DNA of 64,000 nt, taken from assembly GCA_024653205.1 (NCBI GenBank), contig JANLFO010000001.1:124001-188000 (forward strand), written 5' to 3'. This document shows positions 42,767 through 50,541 of this stretch, one piece after another. Under the pieces are notes generated by a model. It was not told the origin of the DNA and did not search any database. It saw nothing but the letters and a program-made list of their open reading frames with translations. The position numbers and the translations under genes were made by a program. The stretch is from Clostridia bacterium (GTDB lineage: Bacteria > Bacillota > DSM-521 > Neomoorellales > SLTJ01). Each line of letters starts with the position of its first letter. Within the stretch, counting starts at the first letter, position 1.

Positions 42767-43719
42767 GCCTGAACGGGCGGGCGGCAGCCTTGGTGCAGGA
42801 GATGCTCGCCCGCCGCCGGGAACTCCGCATCTCGGCTGCCGAAGTGGCCGGAGCCACAGTTGTCGACTGCGGCGTGCAGGCTCCGGGCGGTTGGGAAGCC
42901 GGGCTCTATTTTGCCCGGATCTGTCTGGCCGATCTGGCCTGTGTCGCCCTTCTGCCGGGGGAATTCGGGGGAAAGGTTTGGCCGGCGGTAATGGTGGCCA
43001 CGGATCACCCGGCACTGGCCTGCCTGGGAAGCCAGTATGCCGGCTGGTCTCTCCGCCGCGACGGGTACGGGGCTATGGGTTCCGGTCCGGCCCGCCTTCT
43101 GGCCCGGGCAGAGGAGTTGGTCGGGCGCCTGGGTTACGGGGAGCAGGCCGACTGCGCCGTCCTGGCCCTGGAGGCGGGTCAACTGCCTTCCCCGGCGGTA
43201 ATCGAGTACGTCGCGGAGAAGTGCGGGGTTCCCCCTTCTGGTTTATACGTGCTGGTGGCGCCCACCGCCTCCCCGGTGGGATCGGTGCAGGTGGCGGCCC
43301 GGATGGTGGAAACCGGGCTCCACAAGATGCTGGCCGTGGATTACGACCCCAGGCGGGTGGTACGCGCCTGGGGTACCTGCGTGGTGCCGCCCGTCGCGGC
43401 CGACGATACCGAGGCGCTCGGACGCACGAACGATGCGGTGCTTTACGGTTCCACAGTATGCTACACGGTAGACGACGGGGACGAGGCTCTGGAGAGGCTG
43501 GCCAGGGAGCTTCCTTCACGGGCCTCGCGGGACTGGGGAAAGCCTTTCGGCGAGTTGTGGCGGCAGTACGGGGACTTCTACGCCATCGATCCGCACCTGT
43601 TCAGCCCCGCCGAGGTATGCCTTTCCAGCCCGGTGAGCGGACGAACCTTTCGCGCCGGAAGCAGGCGGGCAGACCTCCTGGCCCGGTCCTTTGCCCTGAC
43701 CGAGATCCAGGGGGAGTGA
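42748..43719 (+). CDS. mch: Methenyl-H4MPT cyclohydrolase
   Basis: A 323-residue protein; ATG inside the end of fwdC with GGGGAAAGGAGAAG upstream. VVDCGVQAPGGWEAGLYFAR, SGPARLL, PSGLYVLVAPTASPVGSVQV and KMLAVDYDPRRVV are Mch signatures. It converts methenyl-H4MPT to N5-formyl-H4MPT, linking MtdB to Ftr. With MtdB, Ftr and Fwd it completes the path between methylene-H4MPT and CO2. Confidence 0.92.
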   Translation: MGGHELSLNGRAAALVQEMLARRRELRISAAEVAGATVVDCGVQAPGGWEAGLYFARICLADLACVALLPGEFGGKVWPAVMVATDHPALACLGSQYAGWSLRRDGYGAMGSGPARLLARAEELVGRLGYGEQADCAVLALEAGQLPSPAVIEYVAEKCGVPPSGLYVLVAPTASPVGSVQVAARMVETGLHKMLAVDYDPRRVVRAWGTCVVPPVAADDTEALGRTNDAVLYGSTVCYTVDDGDEALERLARELPSRASRDWGKPFGELWRQYGDFYAIDPHLFSPAEVCLSSPVSGRTFRAGSRRADLLARSFALTEIQGE

Positions 43720-43729
43720 TCGCGGCGGG

Positions 43730-44635
43730 ATGGAACGTCCACGGGTGGGAATTCTCGCCGGCAGGAACAGCCGCGAGGCCGGGCTGTTGGAGGAAGCCCT
43801 GCGGCGTGAGGAAGCAACGGTCTGCCGTCTCTCCCCCAGGGGGTTCGTCAGCCGGGTGGCGGCGGGGACAGGGGGCTTCGTTTGCCGGGTAGAAGACCTC
43901 TCGGGTGTCGCCCTCCACGAACTCGACGCTCTGGTAGTGCGATCGCTGCCCGGGGGCTCCCTGGAGCAGGTAGTCTACCGGCTGGACGTCCTGCACCAGC
44001 TTGAGGGCGACGGAGTACTGGTGGTGAACCGGCCCGCAGTCCTGGAGAAGACGGTGGACAAGTTTTTCACCACCTTTCACCTGGCCGGGCACGGCCTGCC
44101 GGTACCCGCCACCGTGGTGGTGGAGCGTTTCGACCAGGCCATGTCCGCCTTCGAGGCCATGGGCCGGGCAGTCCTGAAACCCCTTTTCGGTTCGCGGGGG
44201 GTGGGGATGGTGCTGCTGGAAGACCCAGACATTGCTTACCGGGTCTTCCGCTCTCTGGAACTGGGTCGCTACGTGTACTACCTCCAGCAGTTTCTCGGCC
44301 ACCACAAAGAGGATCTGCGGGTCTTCGTGCTGGGAGGAGCGGTCCTGGCCGCCATGCGCAGGTGTTCGGCGTCCTGGAAGAGCAACCTGGCCTGCGGCGG
44401 GTGGCCGGAGCCGGCGGATCTCGACCCGCGGCTGGCGGCGTTGGCCGTGGATACGGCCCGGGTGCTGGGCGCGGACTATCTGGGAGTTGACCTGGCCGTA
44501 GTAGAGGGTAGCCCGTACGTGATCGAAGCCAACGGGATTCCGGGTTGGGTAGGACTCCAATCCGTGGCGGAGCCGGATATTGCCCGGGCTATTGCCGGGC
44601 ATGTTCTGGCAAGAATCGGGGGGCGGAAAAGGTGA
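43730..44635 (+). CDS. RimK-type ATP-grasp glutamate ligase of the H4MPT cluster
   Basis: A 301-residue ATP-grasp protein 10 bp after mch. RVGILAGRNSREAGLLEEAL at the start, MGRAVLKPLFGSRGVGMVLL as ATP loop, LGADYLGVDLAV and PYVIEANGIPGW at the metal end. Homologues near H4MPT genes are alpha-L-glutamate ligases such as MptN, which adds glutamate to H4MPT. It might instead lengthen the glutamate tail of methanofuran; the sequence does not separate these. Confidence 0.78.
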   Translation: MERPRVGILAGRNSREAGLLEEALRREEATVCRLSPRGFVSRVAAGTGGFVCRVEDLSGVALHELDALVVRSLPGGSLEQVVYRLDVLHQLEGDGVLVVNRPAVLEKTVDKFFTTFHLAGHGLPVPATVVVERFDQAMSAFEAMGRAVLKPLFGSRGVGMVLLEDPDIAYRVFRSLELGRYVYYLQQFLGHHKEDLRVFVLGGAVLAAMRRCSASWKSNLACGGWPEPADLDPRLAALAVDTARVLGADYLGVDLAVVEGSPYVIEANGIPGWVGLQSVAEPDIARAIAGHVLARIGGRKR

Positions 44636-44647
44636 GAGGTGGCCTTC

Positions 44648-45583
44648 ATGGAGCCGTACGCTTGGTTGCGGTCCAAGTTCCGGGGCTGCCTGCTGGGCCT
44701 GGCTCTCGGCGATGCCCTGGGGGCTCCCTTCGAGGGCCGGGCAGCAGTGAGCAAGGCGGAGGTCCGGACGGCCGCCGGCAATCGGGAAGTCCTGCGCTAC
44801 ACCGACGATACGCATATGGCCGTGGGAGCGGCCGAGTCTTTGATTGCGTGCCGGGGTTTCGATGCCCGGCACATGATCAACACCTGGTTGCACAACTACG
44901 AGCGGGAGCCCTGGCGGGGGTACGGGCTGACGGCGCCGCGCGTCTTCGAGATGGTGAAAGCGGGGCTGCCGTGGGATAGGGCCGCGGAAACGGTGGGCGT
45001 GGGGGGCTCCTCTACCAACGGGGCGGCCATGAGGGTGGCACCCATCGGACTTTTCTACCACCGGTGCCCGGCAAGGCTCCGCGAGGTGGCCCTGTCGGCC
45101 AGCAGTCTGACCCATGCCCATCCCTCCGGCCGGGAGGGGGCCCTGATCCAGGCCCAGGCGGTAGCCCTGGCCCTGCTTCTGGGCCCCAGGGCTTCTCCGG
45201 ACGAGTTTCTGGACCGCCTCATGGGTTTTACCACCCACCGGGAATTCAGGGACAGGCTGCGTATGGTGAGAGAGCTTGTCTCCGCCGGGAACAAGGAAGA
45301 GCTCGTCGCCCGGTTGGGGAACGGGGTAGAGGCTCTCCGATCCGTGCCTACTGCCGTCTGCTGTTTTCTCCGGAATCCCCATTGCTTCGAGCGGGCGGTG
45401 GTGGAGGCAGTGAGCCTGGGAGGGGATGCGGACACCATCGCCGCCATGACCGGTGCCCTTTCCGGGGCCTGGCTCGGCAACGAGGGGCTTCCGGAAGCGT
45501 GGGTGAAGAAGCTCGAGAACCGGGAATACCTGGAGCTTCTGGCGGAAGCTCTCTGGCAGGCGGCGACGGCACAAGGCGACTGA
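44648..45583 (+). CDS. ADP-ribosylglycohydrolase family protein (DraG-like)
   Basis: ATG at 44648, after GAGGTGG, gives 311 residues. FRGCLLGLALGDALGAPFEG, YTDDTHMAVGAAES (metal-binding T-D-D-T) and SLGGDADTIAAMTGALSGAW (second metal site) are the DraG/ARH signature. The family removes ADP-ribose from proteins or small molecules. It follows the RimK-like gene by 12 bp, so it is probably the last gene of the C1 operon; no DraT-type transferase is nearby. Its link to H4MPT metabolism is not known to me. Confidence 0.88.
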   Translation: MEPYAWLRSKFRGCLLGLALGDALGAPFEGRAAVSKAEVRTAAGNREVLRYTDDTHMAVGAAESLIACRGFDARHMINTWLHNYEREPWRGYGLTAPRVFEMVKAGLPWDRAAETVGVGGSSTNGAAMRVAPIGLFYHRCPARLREVALSASSLTHAHPSGREGALIQAQAVALALLLGPRASPDEFLDRLMGFTTHREFRDRLRMVRELVSAGNKEELVARLGNGVEALRSVPTAVCCFLRNPHCFERAVVEAVSLGGDADTIAAMTGALSGAWLGNEGLPEAWVKKLENREYLELLAEALWQAATAQGD

Positions 45584-45607
45584 GGACCTGAGGCCTGGCG
45601 GGCGGGG

Positions 45608-46831
45608 TCAGGCCCGGAGGCGCCCCGGTTCCTCCTCAGACAGGCGCGCGGTTGCCTGCGGCGCGGGCGCGGGTCGGGCCAGAAGGAATATGATCAGGCT
45701 AAGCAGTATCGTGGCGGCTGCGGCAACGTACATGGTCGAGAACCCCCACCCTTGCGCGACCAGGCCCAGGGCAATGCTGCCGGCGCCCACCCCCAGGTCC
45801 AACGCGGAAAAATAGGTGGCGTTGGCTGCGCCCCGGCGCTCGGGAGGAAGATTCGCTACCGACATGGCCTGAAAGCTGGGGAGCAGCGCGCCGTGGCCCA
45901 TGCCGTACAGCAGCCCGCCGAACAGAAACCAGGCCAGGGAGGAAGCGCGGGATATCATTAGCAGGGCCACTATGACCACGCAAAGGCCGGGTATTACCAC
46001 CACACCGGGACCGCGTCGGTCGAAAGTGCGGCCGGCCAGCGGCCGCACGCACATTAACGCCAGCGCCTGGACGGTGAAGAACGCACCCACGTTGGGCACG
46101 CCGCGTTGCTGGGCGTGAAGCTGCAAAAAGGTTCCTATGCCTGCCTGGGCAAAGCTCAACAGCAGGACAAGGATGCCCGCGAAAACGGCCCCGGGCTCGA
46201 AAAGGGCGCTCGCGCCCTGCGGTGCGCGTTGAGAGGTGGCAGACGGCCGATCCTGGCCCAGGCGGGTGGCGAGGTAAAGGGCGACCAGGGCCAGGCCGGT
46301 GGAGGCGTAGAACAGGGGCGGGTAGTGATAGTGGTAGATTATGTAAAGCCCGGCGGCGGGGGCTATGGCCAGGGCCAAATTCATGAACATGCCGTAGTAG
46401 CCCAGGCCCTCGCCCCGCCGCTCCGGCGGCACCAGATCGGTTACAATGGTTCCGGCCGCGGTAGTCGCCACTCCCCAGGCAAAACCGTGGGCCAGGCGTA
46501 CCGTCAGCACCCAGCCCGGGCTGTACGCCCAGCGGTAGGTCAGCACCGCCAGGGCGAACAACACCAGGCCCAGGCGGTAAATACTCCGGCGGCCCCGGCG
46601 ATCCAGCTCGCGGCCGATGAAGGGACGTACCATGAGGGCGGAGGCAGCGAATAGGCCGGTCACCAGACCGATGACACCCTCCGAGGCCCCCAGGGTCTGC
46701 ACGTATGTAGGCAGGGTGGGCGTCAGCATCTGGAACGAGAAGAGGTGGAAGAAAGTGGCCAGAGAGATCAGCCAGAAATCCTTGGTCCACAGGCGTGAGT
46801 GTGGGGAACTGCTGCCGGAATCGTGCTCCAT
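45608..46831 (-). CDS. MFS transporter, drug-exporter type
   Basis: Using the ATG at 46831 gives 407 residues and 12 membrane helices, the normal size; a longer open frame upstream looks spurious. FQMLTPTLPTYVQTLGASEG, GRELDRRGRRSIYRLGLVLF (loop 2-3 motif) and FAWGVATTAAGTIVTDLVPP (motif C-like region) fit the YfcJ/arabinose-efflux branch of exporters. Substrate unknown. It is convergent with the DraG-like gene and has its own promoter at 46866-46893. Confidence 0.85.
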   Translation of the reverse strand: MEHDSGSSSPHSRLWTKDFWLISLATFFHLFSFQMLTPTLPTYVQTLGASEGVIGLVTGLFAASALMVRPFIGRELDRRGRRSIYRLGLVLFALAVLTYRWAYSPGWVLTVRLAHGFAWGVATTAAGTIVTDLVPPERRGEGLGYYGMFMNLALAIAPAAGLYIIYHYHYPPLFYASTGLALVALYLATRLGQDRPSATSQRAPQGASALFEPGAVFAGILVLLLSFAQAGIGTFLQLHAQQRGVPNVGAFFTVQALALMCVRPLAGRTFDRRGPGVVVIPGLCVVIVALLMISRASSLAWFLFGGLLYGMGHGALLPSFQAMSVANLPPERRGAANATYFSALDLGVGAGSIALGLVAQGWGFSTMYVAAAATILLSLIIFLLARPAPAPQATARLSEEEPGRLRA

Positions 46832-46865
46832 GCATATCAGCCTTTCTCTGTAGTTCCTTTTTACC

Positions 46866-46893
46866 ATTGTAGTCCTTGTGGCCGTGACGTCAA
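46866..46893 (-). promoter_or_regulatory. Sigma-A-type promoter for the MFS gene
   Basis: On the minus strand TTGACG (46893-46888), 16-bp spacer, TACAAT (46871-46866), close to consensus, 35 bp from the MFS start. Confidence 0.8.
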
Positions 46894-46895
46894 CA

Positions 46896-47218
46896 CCTTG
46901 TTGGCCCGAGTTATCCCCAGTTCGTCCCGGGGCAGTGCTGGTTTCCCCTCGTACCGGTCGCTTAGCCGACCAAACTAGGGTTCGACCTTCGCGCTTCGGC
47001 CGGCTTCCCGCGCAAGAACCCGTCCATGGCGCCGGCGCGGCTCCGGCCATCCTTGGCCTCCGACCGGCCTCCGCGCTCGCTCTCACCCAGTTCGGTACCC
47101 GGCACGCTTCAGGTACTCGGGCAAAACCAGCACTGCCCTCGAAGAAGTGGGGATCCACCAGCTTGTTGGCCCGAAAATCCCGTGGTCCTGTCCCGGGGGA
47201 CACTCCTGGTTCTCGGGG
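46896..47218. repeat. Three degenerate copies of a ~55-bp repeat in an intergenic region
   Basis: Unit 1 (about 46896-46955) and unit 3 (about 47161-47218) are direct, both beginning with CTTGTTGGCCCGA and containing TCCCGGGG and CTGGTT. A segment at about 47111-47157 is an inverted match to unit 1 (GGGCAGTGCTGGTTT is shared). The 46832-47440 gap shows no gene I can support; the repeats look like a decayed small mobile or REP-type element. Confidence 0.6.
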
Positions 47219-47440
47219 GAAACCCGGACTGCCCGTGGGAAGTGGAGATGACTCGCCTCATGCCCCTGTTGCCGCTGCTCGGCCGGTCCGTGCCGCAGGC
47301 TCGCCCACGTTTCCAGGAGGAAATCGTACTCCAAGGAAGAAATGACACTAAATACGTCGTACGAGCGCAGGGCCGGGCCGCCGCCCTGGGGCCGGACCCC
47401 GCGGCCGAACCCGGTGTCCTGAGAAAGGGGCGTTGCTCTT

Positions 47441-48289
47441 ATGGCCGAGGAAGTCATCGGACGTCAATACGCGGCAGAGGAGGAGATAGATCTCCGGGAA
47501 TACGCGGCGGTCATCTGGCGCTTCAGGTGGCCGGTAGCGGCAGTGGTGGCCGCCGCCGTGGTGTTGGCCGCGGTTTGGAGCTACGTCTTGCCCCCGGTGT
47601 ACCGGGTGGAGAGCCTGTTCGCCCTTCCCCAGATGTCGGGAGGGCTTTACGCTAACGCCGCCACGGCCAGGGAGATCCTGACCAGTCCGGATTTTTTGGG
47701 CCGGGCGGCCCGGCGGGCGGGCGTGGCCTCCGACCCGGTCTCGGTCCAGCAGCTCAGGTTGGCTCTAAGAGTAGAACCGGTCCAGAACTCCAGCCTGGTA
47801 CGGATCGCCCTGGAGACGGCGGAGCCTTCCGCGGGTGAGGCGCTGATAAAGAGCCTTATTGAACTCTACGCCGGGGAGAGCGAAAGCGAGATTGCCGTGC
47901 TGCGGAACCTGTTGCAGCAGCAACTGTCCACGGTGAAGCAGAGACTGGCAGAAGTGCAGACCGCCATCGAGCAATCGCGGCGGTTCCTGGCGGCCCCCGC
48001 CTCGGACGAGCCCGTAGAAGCCCGGTTTGAGCGGGCCATGGTCCTTACCAGCGTTCAAGGGCAGGAAGAGGTGCAGCTGGGACTTACCGACCGCTACCTC
48101 AGCCTGCAGCGGGAGCTGGCCTCCTTAAAGGGTGTACAGGTGGTGCAGCCGGCCGATACCCTTCCCGACCCGGTGCGGCCCCGACCGGCGCTGAACATGG
48201 CCGTAGCCGGAGTACTAGGCTTGATGGTTTCCGTGCTCTGGGCCTTCGGAAAAGAATACTGGCGCCGCTCCGGGTCTGCGGAGAAATAG
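47441..48289 (+). CDS. Second Wzz-type chain-length determinant protein
   Basis: A 282-residue protein with a Wzz domain (EEEIDLREYAAVIWRFRWPV, first membrane helix ~32-55), a coiled-coil middle (~140-235: LRNLLQQQLSTVKQRLAEV), a Pro-rich DTLPDPVRPRPALN and a second membrane helix (~252-272). It is shorter than the copy at 14852 and has no kinase gene beside it. It stands alone, facing the GerMN gene, so which glycan it serves is not visible here. Confidence 0.85.
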   Translation: MAEEVIGRQYAAEEEIDLREYAAVIWRFRWPVAAVVAAAVVLAAVWSYVLPPVYRVESLFALPQMSGGLYANAATAREILTSPDFLGRAARRAGVASDPVSVQQLRLALRVEPVQNSSLVRIALETAEPSAGEALIKSLIELYAGESESEIAVLRNLLQQQLSTVKQRLAEVQTAIEQSRRFLAAPASDEPVEARFERAMVLTSVQGQEEVQLGLTDRYLSLQRELASLKGVQVVQPADTLPDPVRPRPALNMAVAGVLGLMVSVLWAFGKEYWRRSGSAEK

Positions 48290-48333
48290 GGGCCGGCGGT
48301 CACAACTTGCCGCTCGGCAGCCGATCGGGCCGC

Positions 48334-48939
48334 CTACGAGCTTCCTTCCAACCGCACTACGGCGTCATTCCGGCCCACCGGTTGCGAGATGTCAACGTGA
48401 CCGGCCAGGCTTTCCACCTTCTTCCCCTCGACCAGTATCTGAACCCTTTCCACTTCCGGGAACTTGGTCAGGGTGTTGGCGATGGCCGCCACCACCAGGG
48501 CCTCGCCCTGGCTGCCCACGGAGAGCCGGGTGATTTCCGCGGAGAAATCGGGGTAGGCGACGAAGTCCTTCACGCTAACGTTCAGAACCCGGGTTTCTTT
48601 GGGAATGGGCAGGGAAGGCAGTTTTATCAGTTCTTCCAGGGCCGCCTTGAGCATGTTCGACTGCCGGGGAAGGCGGTGCAGTTCGGGAACCAGCCAGAAC
48701 TCGGTGGGGGAACTTTCCAGCCGATAAAGGGTTATGGTTTCCTCCTGCTGCTGGACCGCCCGGAGACGCTGCTCCAATTCCTCCACCTGCCGTTCCAGCT
48801 CCTGGTTGCGGCTTTCCAGTTCCGAGGTGCCGGTACCGGGAGTCGTGCAGGCGGCCAGTCCCAGGAGCAGCAGCCCCACCGCCACGGCCGGCAAACGGCC
48901 CGCGAACCCCCTTCTTCGTTCTGATCCGTTGAGCCTCAC
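48334..48939 (-). CDS. GerMN-domain lipoprotein
   Basis: GTG at 48939, with AGAAAGGAG nine bases before, gives 201 residues. The N-terminus is a lipoprotein signal with lipobox LLGLAAC, then a Gln/Glu coiled coil (~38-70), then one GerMN domain (~85-195: LLKAALEELIKLPS-type segment, VKDFVAYPDFSAEI, GSQGEALVVAAIANTLTKFP). GerMN domains occur in the spore germination protein GerM and in exported proteins of sporulating firmicutes. Promoter at 49039-49068. Confidence 0.85.
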   Translation of the reverse strand: MRLNGSERRRGFAGRLPAVAVGLLLLGLAACTTPGTGTSELESRNQELERQVEELEQRLRAVQQQEETITLYRLESSPTEFWLVPELHRLPRQSNMLKAALEELIKLPSLPIPKETRVLNVSVKDFVAYPDFSAEITRLSVGSQGEALVVAAIANTLTKFPEVERVQILVEGKKVESLAGHVDISQPVGRNDAVVRLEGSS

Positions 48940-49038
48940 AGCCCGATTCTCCTTTCTGAGGGCCCGGCGCACCGCTGCCGGCGAGCCGGAGGATGTTGGC
49001 GGAGCCGGTTTTCTCCAGGGAAAGCAGCTCCTGCAAGA

Positions 49039-49068
49039 ATTGTACCCCTATTCTTCGCCCGCATGCAA
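49039..49068 (-). promoter_or_regulatory. Sigma-A-type promoter for the GerMN gene
   Basis: On the minus strand TTGCAT (49068-49063), 18-bp spacer, TACAAT (49044-49039), followed about 100 bp later by the GerMN GTG. Confidence 0.7.
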
Positions 49069-49092
49069 CCGTCAGGCCGGCACGGTTCTTTA

Positions 49093-50541
49093 CTACCGGC
49101 TCCAGCCTTCCCGGCTGAGCAGGGCCAGCAACGGGTAAATCTCAAGCCTTCCCAGCAGCATGAGGAGAGACAGGAGGTACTTGGCGGCGTCGGGAAGGTG
49201 GGCGAAGTTCGCCGCCGGCCCTACCGCCCCCAGGCCGGGACCTACGTTGCCCAGGGTGGTGGCCACGGCGCTCAAAGTGGTGTCCAAATTGGCCTCGGTA
49301 AGGGCGCTCAGGGCCAGCACTCCCATTCCGGCCAGGAAGAGGTAGAGGCCGACGTAGTTGAGCACCGCCACCACCACTTCGTTGGCCACCGTCTGCTCCC
49401 GGCCCCAGGTTACGCGCAGCACCGCGTGAGGGTGGATTATCCTTCTTATTTCCGCCAGGGTGTGCTTGGCCAGAAGCAGGATCCTCCCGACCTTGATGGC
49501 GCCGCCGGTGGATCCGTAGCAGCCGCCGACAAACATCAGCAGCAGCAAGAGGGTGCGCGAGAAAGAGGGCCAAAGGTCAAAATTGGTGGTGGCGTAACCG
49601 GTGGTGGTCATCACCGAAACCACCTGGAAAAAGGCCGCCCGGACCAGCGGTTCGCCCGAATATCGTCCTTGTGCGTAGAGTTCTACCGCCACCGCCGAGC
49701 CGGCGGCAAATACTATCCCCGCATAGAAGCGGAACTCAGGGTCTTTCCAGAAGGTGGCCAGGCTGCGGCGCCGGAGGGCCGAATGGCAGAGGGCGAAATT
49801 GGCGCCGGCCAGGAACATGAAGCCGGTAATGGCCCAGTGGATTAAAGGGTCTTGGTAGTAGCCGATGCTGGCGTTCTTGGGGGAAAAGCCGCCGGTGGCC
49901 ATGGTGGTGAAGGAGTGGGCCACGGCGTCGAAGAGGGGCATGCCCAGGGCCCAAAGAAGCAGCATCTCCGCCCCGGTCAGGGAGCTGTAGATCAGCCACA
50001 GCACCCGGGCGGTAGCGGCCATTTTGGGTTTTAGTTTTTCCACTGCGGGCCCCGGCACCTCGGCGTGTAGCGCATGCAGGCCGCCGGCCCTCAAAAAGGA
50101 AAGGAAGGCCAGAGTCAGCACCACTATGCCCATGCCGCCCAGCCACTGGGTGAGGGCCCGCCAGAGCAGGACGGCCCGGCCGTGAGCTTCCACGTCGGTC
50201 ATCACGCTGGCCCCGGTGGTAGTGAAGCCGGAGACGGTCTCGAAAAAGGCGTCGGCAAAGCTGGTGAAGGTGCCGGCCATAAGGTAGGGAAGGCTTCCCA
50301 GCAGGGAAGCCCCCAACCAGGCCAGGGCCACGATGTAGTAGCCTTCGCGTCGGTAAAGGCCCCCGCCCTTCTTGCCTAGCCGTACCAGCAGCAGTCCGGC
50401 GGATACGCCGATCAGCAAAGTGCAGGCGAAGGGGAGCCAGGCCTCACCGTGGTAAAGGGCGGTCACCAGGGGTAAGATCAGGGCGGCGCTAACGGTAATA
50501 AAGACTCTTCCCAGTATACTGGCCAGGATACGGTAATCCAT
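49093..50541 (-). CDS. trkH: Trk-type potassium uptake membrane subunit
   Basis: A 482-residue protein with ~10 membrane helices and the four degenerate selectivity-filter loops of TrkH/KtrB: FETVSGFTTTGASV, FTTMATGGFSPKN, SVMTTTGYATTNF and ATTLGNVGPGLG. ATG has GGAGGGGAGC upstream inside the trkA gene; the two overlap by 53 nt, indicating translational coupling. It imports K+ together with the TrkA regulatory protein. Confidence 0.93.
   Translation of the reverse strand: MDYRILASILGRVFITVSAALILPLVTALYHGEAWLPFACTLLIGVSAGLLLVRLGKKGGGLYRREGYYIVALAWLGASLLGSLPYLMAGTFTSFADAFFETVSGFTTTGASVMTDVEAHGRAVLLWRALTQWLGGMGIVVLTLAFLSFLRAGGLHALHAEVPGPAVEKLKPKMAATARVLWLIYSSLTGAEMLLLWALGMPLFDAVAHSFTTMATGGFSPKNASIGYYQDPLIHWAITGFMFLAGANFALCHSALRRRSLATFWKDPEFRFYAGIVFAAGSAVAVELYAQGRYSGEPLVRAAFFQVVSVMTTTGYATTNFDLWPSFSRTLLLLLMFVGGCYGSTGGAIKVGRILLLAKHTLAEIRRIIHPHAVLRVTWGREQTVANEVVVAVLNYVGLYLFLAGMGVLALSALTEANLDTTLSAVATTLGNVGPGLGAVGPAANFAHLPDAAKYLLSLLMLLGRLEIYPLLALLSREGWSR

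Noticed and set aside
45608-47203. Longer 531-residue version of the MFS gene
   Set aside because: The extra 124 N-terminal residues are not membrane-like, run across a near-consensus promoter at 46866-46893 and include repeat DNA; the ATG at 46831 gives a standard transporter.
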